From: Chryseobacterium gleum
GTDB lineage: Bacteria; Bacteroidota; Bacteroidia; Flavobacteriales_C; GCA-002722245
NCBI GenBank assembly: GCA_945903925.1
Contig: CAMDPJ010000072.1
Location: 1-9,980 of the forward strand
Direction of reading: 5' to 3'
Length of the DNA: 9,980 nt
Shown: in pieces, positions 1 through 6,429 of the stretch
Layout: every line of letters starts with the position of its first letter
Numbering within the stretch: position 1 is the first letter of the stretch
The notes under the pieces: generated by a model
The model's input: only the letters and a program-made list of their open reading frames with translations
Database searches by the model: none
What the model was told of the DNA's origin: nothing
Program-made: the position numbers and the translations under genes

Positions 1-2928
1 TGACGTTGCAGTAGTAATGGTTTTAGCTGTGCTACTGTTGCTCCACAAATATGAAGATCCAGCATTACCTGCATCGAATATTGCTGCCTGACTATCAAAA
101 CAAACTTCAACATCGTTACCTAAATTTACTATTGGCAATGTATTTACCGTTAAAGCAGCGCTCGCTGTATCTTTACAACCATTGGCATCAATAACATTCA
201 CGGTATAAGTTCCTGCAGTGATACCAGAAGTTGTTTGCGCTGTACCTGTTCCGTTCACAAACCAAGCATAAGATGTATAACCTGCGCCCGCATCGAAAGT
301 AGCAGCTGCATCACCCGAACATATATTTGCGTTGGTAAGCGTTAAGTTTGGTTTTGCATTTACAGTCAATGTTGCTGATGATGTGTCTTTACATCCATTT
401 GCATCTACTACTCTTACTGTGTATGTTCCTGCCGTTGTGCCTGTTGTTGTTCTTGATGAACCTGTTCCGTTTCCGCTCCAAGCGTACGTTGTAAAACCTG
501 AACCAGCATCGAAAGTTGCCGCTGCATCGCCTGAACAGATAGTAGCACTAGTAAGAACTACATTTGGTTTTGTGTTTACTGTTAATGTCGCTGTTGCTGT
601 GTCTTTACATCCTGAACCTGCTGTTACAATCACTTGATAAATTCCTGCTATCGTTGCAGAAATCGTTTGTGATGAACCCGTTGCTGGTCCGCTCCATGCG
701 TAAGTTGTGTAACCAGTACCTGCATCAAATGTTGCTGCTGGGTCACCTGAACATATCGCTACATTCGTTAATGTTACGTTTGGTTTTGCATTAACAGTAA
801 GTGTTGCTGATGCGGTGTCTTTACATCCGTTTGCATCTGCTACTCTTACTGTGTAAGTTCCACCAGTTGTGCCTGTTGTTGTTCTTGATGAACCTGTTCC
901 ATTGGCGCTCCATGCATATGCTGTGTAGCCTGAACCAGCATCGAAAGTTGCCGCTACATCTCCAGAACAAATTGTAGCATTGGTAAGAACTACATTCGGT
1001 TTTGTGTTTACTGCAAGTGTTGCTGATGATGTGTCTTTACATCCATTGGCATCTGCTACTCTTACTGTATATGTTCCTGCGGTTGTGCCTGTTGTTGTTC
1101 TTGATGAACCTGTTCCGTTACCACTCCATGCGTAAGTTGTATAACCTGATCCTGCATCGAAAGTTGCAGCTGCATCGCCAGAACAAATAGTAGTATTGGT
1201 TAAACTAATATTCGGTTTTGTATAAATAACTATTGTTCGTTCTGCATAATCGGGACAGCCACTTTGAGGTGTTGTTAAAGTAAAACGAACAACATAACTA
1301 CCCGCTACTGTATTAGAGATATTGAAAGTGTTTCCTCCCGAAATACTAGCTGTTGAACCTATTGGGGCTGATTGAATACTCCAAGTTCCTGCCTCAGTAG
1401 TAACTTTATATGAATTCAAACTAATTGCACCGCCGCTAGAACATTGGGCAGTAATGTTACTCAATGTGGTATCGGGACAAGAACAAGTGTTCACCGTAAT
1501 CCAAATAGTATCATCAACACTACATCTGGTAAAAATAATTTGATGTGTACCCGCACCTGCAGCGGTTGGATTAAAAATTCCGGCACCGGCATTGGTTATT
1601 CCGGTACCCGCATATTCTGTTGGGTAATTGGTGGCATCTTCGGCAGAACTTCCTGCACACAGCCAAGTGGTTACTAAATCAACAGCTGGGTCGCCAACGC
1701 AGTACGGACCAACTTCTTGAATATCGGGTTCTTCTTGAGGCGGCAGATACATACTTGGAAGACCAGCAGCTGCTACGGTACCACTAACATTCGCAGCAGA
1801 TAGTCCGGTTGCCGCATTATAATTACCACTTATTTTCGCAATGGGTCCGCCATTTCTATTGGTCGACATATATAAAAAACCATCGGCGGCAAATTCGATA
1901 CTGTTGATCAATGTAGCTATCCCTGCTGATGTTCTAGAAGTAATCATCGCAGCAGCAGATGGCCAGCCACTAATATTGATATACATTAAATTACCATTCT
2001 GCTGAGTATAGTAAATTTTTGAGCCATCGGGAGAGAAAATAATATCGTAGGGCGCATCAGAAGGAGATGCTCCTGTAATCGTGTGCTTATCACTCATGAC
2101 GCCTGTACTGTTATCAAATTTATAGGCTGTTACTACTGTGCTAAAGCCCGTAGCAAAATGAGTTCCATCAACAGAAAACGCAATACCCCCTCTTTCCTGC
2201 TGTCCAGAGACTACTGGGCCAACGGCCGAAACAACAGGAGTGGTGGTTAAGCCTGCACATGTTAATAAATAGCTGTTAAGTTTACCTGTACCTGACTCCA
2301 AACAAGTAATCCAAATATCCACCCCGTTTGCGTGCTTAGTAGCCGCAATTCCTTCACAAGCTCTGAAACTGCCTAAACGATTGGCTCCAGTTGGAGCAAC
2401 ATTGGTTCCGCTTGAATTAAATACATAATAGTTAAATCCTAAAGTTGTGCCACCGTTAGCATCATCGGTAGTAAAGATGTAATATTTAGTTGGATTGAGA
2501 GGATGCCTTACCGTAATCACTCCCTGTGCAGCACTACCATTGGTTCCTGTTGCGCCTCCTTCATTACCTTCTAATAATCCGCTGTAAGGGTTGGTAACCG
2601 AAGCCCCTGTTCCTTTGAATAGCCTTCTACCATTGGTAAAAAACAATAGGTTGCCATTGTCATCACTGGCGCAAGATGTTCCTTCATACTGTTGTATTGC
2701 TGGTGCACCACCAGTGCCAACAGATGTTTGCGCACCTGTTGCCATGTTAATTACTTGACCATTCCATAAATTGGGAGGTGCAATAAACCAGTTTTTGTGA
2801 GACGGCCAAAGCCATGAATATGGAGAAGTTGAAACACATCCTTGCGCAATCAAATCATTCGAAAGTGTAAGCAATAGCGATGCTGCTGTAAGAAAAAATC
2901 TAAGATATGTTTTGTTTAAAAATCTCAT
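1..2928 (-). CDS. Large secreted Bacteroidota surface protein with N-terminal beta-propeller and Ig/PKD-like repeats (C-terminus beyond window)
   Basis: I translated this frame by hand: it is open for 976 codons from an ATG at 2928 to the left edge, with no stop. A GAGG lies 8 bases before the ATG. Residues 1-29 form a signal peptide (MRFLNKTYLRFF, hydrophobic core, ending LIAQ). Residues about 40-395 resemble the propeller domain at the N-terminus of many type IX-secreted proteins, with blade-like motifs such as DDNGNLLFFTNG, GIAFSVDGTHFATGF and IIFSPDGSKIYYT. Residues about 403-480 (GPYCVGDPAVDL to HQIIFTRCSVDDTIWITVN) and 485-570 are two different Ig-like modules. Five 72-residue repeats fill 571-930, and a sixth divergent unit begins at 931. 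The architecture suggests a surface or extracellular adhesin-like protein. Export by the type IX system is inferred, because the C-terminal sorting domain is outside the window. Function and ligand are unknown. Confidence 0.88.
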   Translation of the reverse strand, partial: MRFLNKTYLRFFLTAASLLLTLSNDLIAQGCVSTSPYSWLWPSHKNWFIAPPNLWNGQVINMATGAQTSVGTGGAPAIQQYEGTSCASDDNGNLLFFTNGRRLFKGTGASVTNPYSGLLEGNEGGATGTNGSAAQGVITVRHPLNPTKYYIFTTDDANGGTTLGFNYYVFNSSGTNVAPTGANRLGSFRACEGIAATKHANGVDIWITCLESGTGKLNSYLLTCAGLTTTPVVSAVGPVVSGQQERGGIAFSVDGTHFATGFSTVVTAYKFDNSTGVMSDKHTITGASPSDAPYDIIFSPDGSKIYYTQQNGNLMYINISGWPSAAAMITSRTSAGIATLINSIEFAADGFLYMSTNRNGGPIAKISGNYNAATGLSAANVSGTVAAAGLPSMYLPPQEEPDIQEVGPYCVGDPAVDLVTTWLCAGSSAEDATNYPTEYAGTGITNAGAGIFNPTAAGAGTHQIIFTRCSVDDTIWITVNTCSCPDTTLSNITAQCSSGGAISLNSYKVTTEAGTWSIQSAPIGSTASISGGNTFNISNTVAGSYVVRFTLTTPQSGCPDYAERTIVIYTKPNISLTNTTICSGDAAATFDAGSGYTTYAWSGNGTGSSRTTTGTTAGTYTVRVADANGCKDTSSATLAVNTKPNVVLTNATICSGDVAATFDAGSGYTAYAWSANGTGSSRTTTGTTGGTYTVRVADANGCKDTASATLTVNAKPNVTLTNVAICSGDPAATFDAGTGYTTYAWSGPATGSSQTISATIAGIYQVIVTAGSGCKDTATATLTVNTKPNVVLTSATICSGDAAATFDAGSGFTTYAWSGNGTGSSRTTTGTTAGTYTVRVVDANGCKDTSSATLTVNAKPNLTLTNANICSGDAAATFDAGAGYTSYAWFVNGTGTAQTTSGITAGTYTVNVIDANGCKDTASAALTVNTLPIVNLGNDVEVCFDSQAAIFDAGNAGSSYLWSNSSTAKTITTATS
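139..1218 (-). repeat. Five tandem 216-bp (72-residue) coding repeats
   Basis: The units are 1003-1218, 787-1002, 571-786, 355-570 and 139-354, in the order of translation. The spacing of the shared Lys-Pro-Asn start is exactly 216 bp each time. Each unit reads roughly KPNxxLTNxxICSGD, xAATFDAGSGYTTYAWS, GTYTVRVADANGCKD, ATLTVN. Every unit has two cysteines, at unit positions 12 and 60, which could form one disulfide per Ig-like domain. Units 1, 2 and 4 are nearly identical, also at the DNA level. Unit 3 (571-786) and unit 5 (139-354) diverge in the middle. The following stretch, 1-138, starts a sixth unit that fits the commoner Bacteroidota pattern (LGNDVEVCFDSQ, IFDAGNAGSSYLWSN). The Asp-Thr-Ala triplets in units 2, 3 and 5 fit the general O-glycosylation motif described in Bacteroides; modification here is inference. 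Confidence 0.93.
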
Positions 2929-3022
2929 TGTTTAACCCTCTATCATAGGTATACGCCTAAAACAGTGTTGTGTTTCAAGTATTTACGTTTACAGATAATA
3001 GTAATATTGCCCCCTTTAACCC

Positions 3023-3038
3023 TGTGAAAAATGTCACA
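3023..3038. promoter_or_regulatory. CRP/FNR-family-like palindromic operator candidate
   Basis: The 16 bases read TGTGA-AAAATG-TCACA, a perfect match to the symmetric half-sites of the enterobacterial CRP consensus TGTGA-N6-TCACA. The site lies in the 189-bp gap upstream of the large surface-protein gene, with its centre about 100 bp before the ATG at 2928. Bacteroidota encode CRP/FNR-superfamily regulators, but their exact sites differ between clades, so the identity of the binding protein is inference. I found no convincing TTG / TAnnTTTG Bacteroidota promoter near it. Confidence 0.4.
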
Positions 3039-3054
3039 AAGAGAATTTAAGGTA

Positions 3055-3066
3055 GAAATTAATTTC
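3055..3066. repeat. 12-bp perfect palindrome
   Basis: GAAATTAATTTC is its own reverse complement. It lies between the end of the glycosyltransferase gene and the CRP-like site, upstream of the surface-protein gene. It could be an operator, but a 12-bp palindrome in AT-rich intergenic DNA can also arise by chance. No T-run follows it on either strand, so it is not a terminator. Confidence 0.3.
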
Positions 3067-3117
3067 GACTAAACCAAAATAAAATGTGATGAAATAGGGG
3101 TTTTTTAACACCAAGCG

Positions 3118-3885
3118 TTAAATTACAGGAATCTCCTTGTAAAGCGCCTTGAGCTTAGAATATTTGCGGAAAGTAGCGTAAGCCGAAATGCGAGAAATCG
3201 TAAAGCCGGCTGCTCCATCTAAAAAACCTAACTTGATGATGTAATCTCTAAAGAATTTGAATATTGTTTTACCAATGATAATGAACGAATTCGAGCGTTT
3301 ACCGTTTTTAAAAGCTTCTTCCGCGCCAATTGTGCTAAAATATTCTACTTGCTTATAATGCTCTTCACGCGTGGCTATAGTATAATGCAATAAATCACCT
3401 TTCAAGTGTTTTGCTTTTTCTCCATTTTGAGCTTGCAATTCATCATGCGGATTAATACCTCCCCAAATTGCACTTCCTTTTTTAATTAAACGCACTTTTG
3501 TATCGGGATACCAGCCGCAATGTTTAATCCAATAACCACAGTAATTACTCAATCGATTAAACTTAAAAACCGATGCTGAAAAACCATTTTTCTTCTCTTC
3601 TAAAATAGCATTTTTTAACTGCAACGATAAAACCTCATCCGCATCTAGCGATAAGATGAAATCGCCAGAGCATTGCTCAATAGCATAATTTTTTTGTTGA
3701 ATGTGCCCTTCAAAAGCCTGAGGGATAAATTGCACCGAAAAGCGCTTACAAATTTCTTCTGTTTTGTCTTTCGAAAAAGAATCGACCACCACAATTTCAT
3801 CGGCCACTTCCTGTAAAGAAAGCAAACACCTTTCGATGTTTCTTTCTTCGTTAAACGTGATAATAGCAACCGATAATTTCGTCAT
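3118..3885 (-). CDS. Family 2 glycosyltransferase, WaaE/KdtX-like
   Basis: This 255-residue protein has the GT-A fold layout of family 2 glycosyltransferases. The N-terminal nucleotide-binding strand is KLSVAIITFNEERNIERCL (residues 3-21), followed by EIVVVDSFSKDKT (30-42). The metal-binding DxD-type motif is LSLDADE (78-84). GWYPDTKVRLIKKG (124-137), GGINPHDEL (142-150) and LLHYTI (165-170) match the pattern of LPS-core glucosyltransferases of the WaaE/KdtX type, and the length is right for that group. It is predicted to act at the cytoplasmic face of the inner membrane, adding a sugar from an NDP donor to LPS or another surface glycan. The precise sugar and acceptor cannot be read from sequence. 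Its ATG shares one base with the stop of the upstream peptidase gene (TAATG), which implies translational coupling. There is no convincing terminator after its stop. Confidence 0.88.
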   Translation of the reverse strand: MTKLSVAIITFNEERNIERCLLSLQEVADEIVVVDSFSKDKTEEICKRFSVQFIPQAFEGHIQQKNYAIEQCSGDFILSLDADEVLSLQLKNAILEEKKNGFSASVFKFNRLSNYCGYWIKHCGWYPDTKVRLIKKGSAIWGGINPHDELQAQNGEKAKHLKGDLLHYTIATREEHYKQVEYFSTIGAEEAFKNGKRSNSFIIIGKTIFKFFRDYIIKLGFLDGAAGFTISRISAYATFRKYSKLKALYKEIPVI

Positions 3886-5171
3886 TACAAGGCGGCAATA
3901 AAATCTTTAAACAACTGAAAACAACCTTGGTAATTGGTTAATGGCAAACCTTCTTTGGTATCAGTAACATCATGATAAGCCGTAATTTTACCTCTGCTGT
4001 AAATGAAAAATGACTTCACTCCTTTCGCATAAAAAGGATAATGATCGCTGTTCTTCGTCTCCCCTCTTTTTTGAATGTTTGGGACATATTTTTTAGCATC
4101 GTTGATGGCCATCATTGCAGAATATTCACTTTGTAAAATGGTACCATTCACTACGGTTATTCCATCAGTTGCATCACCAATAATATCAATATTCAATTGA
4201 AATCTAATCTTCTTTAAAGAGAACAAAGGGTGTTCAACATAGTACGCCGAACCCGCCAGGCCGTATGGAGGTTCTGCCATCTCTACCTCTTCAGCTGCAA
4301 AAGCAATAAATACGACTGAATATTTCGCCGTATTGTTAACATAATACTGAGCCAGATTCAACAACATAGAAGTGCCACTGGCATTATCGCTTGCACCTGG
4401 AAAATAGGTAGCAGCACCCATTTTTCCTAAATGATCGTAATGCGCACTCACTACTATAAATGAATCAGGTTTTGATGTTCCAGGCACATAGCCAATCACA
4501 TTTTGCGTTTTTACTTTTTTGAGTTGGGCTTCAATATTTACAAATATTTTAGTGTGCTTTAGCTTATTGAAAACAGAGCGGGGCATATCAATTCTTACAA
4601 AACCACTTTGTGTAGAGGAAGCACTCCACGTAAGTTTAGTGTCGGTTAAGTAAATCACCCCTTTTGCACCCCAAGGCATTGCCAATCTCTCCATCAAGAA
4701 ATCTTTCTGAAACTGCTCTTTCACGTTTGCATCATCAATCACCAGGAACTCCGCAGAGTAGTCCATTTGCGACATTTTCTTCAATTTCTTTTTATCAGCA
4801 ACAACAGTAGAATCTATGTATACCAAATCGAATCCACCTTTTAAAGAAGGAGAGTTAGCGCTCACCAAATAGTCTTTACCTGGTTTCAAAAAAATATCTT
4901 TTTCTATCATCACTTCCATTGCCCCGGGAAACATATTGACAGGTAATTCAAAAGTCTGGAAATATGTCTTCTCAAATTTTTTCAAGCCTACTTTCTCAAA
5001 TTCAGCAGCAATATATGTGGCTGCTTTTAGGTGTCCGTCTTCTACATACCCTCTTCCAGCAAAATCAGCACTGGTAAGCTTATCCAACACCTGTGAGGTG
5101 TAATTCATATCCTGTGCGTAGGCAGAAAAAGCAGTGGTTAAAGCGCCTAAAAAAAGTATTTTTTTAAACAT
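3885..5171 (-). CDS. Secreted M28-family zinc aminopeptidase
   Basis: This 428-residue protein starts with a clear signal peptide (MFKKILFLGALTTAFSAYAQ, cleavage near residue 20). It is therefore predicted to work in the periplasm or outside the cell. The C-terminal half carries the complete two-zinc site of family M28: SAHYDHLG (His244), PGASDNASG (Asp262, bridging ligand), FAAEE (catalytic base Glu294 and ligand Glu295), LNIDIIGD (Asp329) and AYHDVTDT (His400). The region between, about 100-220, resembles the protease-associated-type insert often found in these enzymes. A short loop, VEMAEPPYG (296-304), separates the EE pair from the usual G-x-x-G-S segment. The family removes N-terminal amino acids from peptides; the substrate here is not known. 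The gene overlaps the upstream unknown gene by 8 bp and the downstream glycosyltransferase by 1 bp, so the three are almost certainly one operon. Confidence 0.92.
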   Translation of the reverse strand: MFKKILFLGALTTAFSAYAQDMNYTSQVLDKLTSADFAGRGYVEDGHLKAATYIAAEFEKVGLKKFEKTYFQTFELPVNMFPGAMEVMIEKDIFLKPGKDYLVSANSPSLKGGFDLVYIDSTVVADKKKLKKMSQMDYSAEFLVIDDANVKEQFQKDFLMERLAMPWGAKGVIYLTDTKLTWSASSTQSGFVRIDMPRSVFNKLKHTKIFVNIEAQLKKVKTQNVIGYVPGTSKPDSFIVVSAHYDHLGKMGAATYFPGASDNASGTSMLLNLAQYYVNNTAKYSVVFIAFAAEEVEMAEPPYGLAGSAYYVEHPLFSLKKIRFQLNIDIIGDATDGITVVNGTILQSEYSAMMAINDAKKYVPNIQKRGETKNSDHYPFYAKGVKSFFIYSRGKITAYHDVTDTKEGLPLTNYQGCFQLFKDFIAAL

Positions 5172-5787
5172 ATCTTCTTTCTATCAATTCAACGAATTGT
5201 GCATAAGATTCCGCCTCTGATCTAAACGAAAACTTAGGGCGCAAATCGTTTTGCAAAAAACCTATTGCTTCGTCCTTATTTTCAAATGCATTAAGCTTGC
5301 CAATTGCCTCATTAAAAGCAAAAGAATCACCTTTAAACAATTCTTTGGTGAACAATATTTTTTGGTTGATGCTCACTGCCTTGGTTAAATCTTTAATGCT
5401 CGATTTGCTCAATCTTGCCGCGATACTTACATCGGCGGTTTGCAATTTTTCTGAGATAGAAGCCGCTCTAACCGCTGGGGCTGAGGCAGTTTGAACAACT
5501 GGCTCCTCCAATCTTCCTCTTGCACTCACCACTTCTTCAGTAGGTTCTGTGTCTTTCGCAAATACTTCAACAGCTTTCTCCACTCTCACGGTCACTCTGC
5601 CAACTTCCGCCGCAACAGCATCTTTAACTTTAGCATCAATCTGCAATTCCAATTGTTCTGAAATTTTCAATTCCACAGCTAAAATCATCACCTTTTGTGA
5701 TAAAAAAATTAGCTCGTCATAAGATCCGGCAGCAGTCAATTTTGCCAACATATCGCTCAACTCCTGCTTCTTGTTTTTTAATTCCAT
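5164..5787 (-). CDS. Uncharacterised Bacteroidota protein, first gene of the peptidase-glycosyltransferase operon
   Basis: I do not recognise a named family. The frame extends to 5838, but that start would leave 5 bp to the divergent tdk gene. The in-frame ATG at 5787 (MELKNKKQELSDML) gives 207 residues and a 56-bp divergent intergenic region, so I prefer it. Residues 1-60 are charged, helical and coiled-coil-like. Residues 60-115 are rich in Ala, Val and Glu and probably disordered. Residues about 128-207 look like a compact conserved domain (IKDLTKAVSINQKILFTKELFKG, then FNEAIGKLNAFENKDEAIGFL, ending in ELIERRYV). From memory, a similar C-terminal block recurs in hypothetical proteins of Bacteroidota. 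There is no signal peptide or membrane segment, so it is probably cytoplasmic. Its stop overlaps the peptidase start by 8 bp. Confidence 0.8.
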   Translation of the reverse strand: MELKNKKQELSDMLAKLTAAGSYDELIFLSQKVMILAVELKISEQLELQIDAKVKDAVAAEVGRVTVRVEKAVEVFAKDTEPTEEVVSARGRLEEPVVQTASAPAVRAASISEKLQTADVSIAARLSKSSIKDLTKAVSINQKILFTKELFKGDSFAFNEAIGKLNAFENKDEAIGFLQNDLRPKFSFRSEAESYAQFVELIERRYV

Positions 5788-5843
5788 AACTTTAATTAGC
5801 TTCGTAATAGGTTCGCAAAATACAAATATTTCTTTCAATAAAA
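5788..5843. promoter_or_regulatory. Divergent intergenic region between the unknown operon and tdk
   Basis: This 56-bp AT-rich gap must hold or overlap the start signals of two divergent transcription units. On the plus strand TAGGTTCG (5808-5815) is one base off the Bacteroidota -7 element TAnnTTTG, but no good TTG-type -33 element sits at the expected distance. On the minus strand only weak, shortened versions of the -7 element are visible. The promoter role comes from gene arrangement, not from a clear motif. Confidence 0.35.
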
Positions 5844-6401
5844 ATGGAGAACGAAAAAAGGATAGCCGGAAGTATAGAAATAGTTTGTGGCTCGATGTTT
5901 TCTGGTAAAACAGAAGAATTAATCAATCGCTTAAACAGTGTTTTAGCTGGTAATCAAAGCATTAAAGTTTTTAAGCCTTCTGTTGATATGCGTTACGCAA
6001 CTCATAAACTAGTATCACACAACAATCTTTCTGTAGAAGCTATTCCTGTTAATAAAGCAGAAGAAATTTTAGCGCATGCCGTAGATGCAGAAATTGTAGC
6101 CATCGATGAAGTTCAGTTTTTTGATGAAGCAATAATTGCGGTGTGCAAACAATTGGCGAAAGACAACAAAAGAGTTATCGCTGCTGGATTGGATATGGAT
6201 TATCAGGGGCGTCCTTTCGGACCCGTTCCACAACTCCTTGCCATCGCCGATCACATCACCAAACTACACACCATTTGCGCCGAATGTGATAATCTAGCTA
6301 ACTTCACCTACCGCAAGGGAAATGAAGAAGCATTAATTATCTTGGGCGAAAATGATAAATACGCTGCCTTGTGCAGAACATGCTTTAATAACAAGTGCTA
6401 A
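5844..6401 (+). CDS. tdk: Thymidine kinase (type II)
   Basis: The 185-residue product matches type II thymidine kinase in length and motifs. It has the Walker A loop GSMFSGKT (residues 16-23), the Walker B and catalytic segment AIDEVQFF (Glu89 as the likely catalytic base), AAGLDMDYQGRPFGPVPQL (113-131) with the lasso-loop region after it, and a structural zinc site built from CAEC (Cys145, Cys148) and CRTC (Cys177, Cys180). It phosphorylates thymidine to dTMP with ATP in the cytoplasm, as part of pyrimidine salvage. The start is the only sensible ATG before the P-loop. It is followed 28 bp later by murF/alr on the same strand, which may be co-transcribed. The upstream neighbour is divergent. 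Confidence 0.97.
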   Translation: MENEKRIAGSIEIVCGSMFSGKTEELINRLNSVLAGNQSIKVFKPSVDMRYATHKLVSHNNLSVEAIPVNKAEEILAHAVDAEIVAIDEVQFFDEAIIAVCKQLAKDNKRVIAAGLDMDYQGRPFGPVPQLLAIADHITKLHTICAECDNLANFTYRKGNEEALIILGENDKYAALCRTCFNNKC

Positions 6402-6428
6402 CATTGAACATTAAACATTGAACCAATT
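6401..6428 (+). repeat. Short direct repeat between tdk and murF/alr
   Basis: ACATTGAAC occurs at 6401-6409 and again at 6415-6423, a 14-bp period filling almost the whole gap between tdk and murF/alr. It includes the TTG (6418) that could be mistaken for the murF/alr start. Such short AT-rich iterations are seen in Bacteroidota intergenic DNA. No function is evident. Confidence 0.6.
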
Positions 6429-6429
6429 C

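Noticed and set aside
139..1218. CRISPR-like or satellite array
   Set aside because: The units are 216 bp, contiguous without spacers and keep one reading frame, so they are protein-domain repeats.
332..1677. Several plus-strand open frames of 60-100 codons
   Set aside because: They lie antisense to the continuous minus-strand surface-protein frame. They recur because the 216-bp repeat recurs, and their products are low-complexity Leu/Val-rich.
2836..2850. Lipoprotein signal (Cys31) in the large surface protein
   Set aside because: The residues before the Cys are I-A-Q-G, which do not fit a lipobox; a standard signal peptidase I site near A28/Q29 fits better.
3098..3121. Terminator after the glycosyltransferase gene
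   Set aside because: The possible hairpin (AACGC / GTGTT) has a 3-base loop and a G-T pair and is followed by an A-run, not a T-run, on the coding strand.
5808..5815. Clear tdk promoter (TAGGTTCG)
   Set aside because: It has one mismatch in the -7 element and no matching -33 element at the expected distance; kept only as a weak note in the intergenic entry.
6418..6429. TTG at 6418 as the start of murF/alr
   Set aside because: It falls inside the ACATTGAAC direct repeat, and an ATG in the same frame follows 12 bp later, before the first conserved residues.
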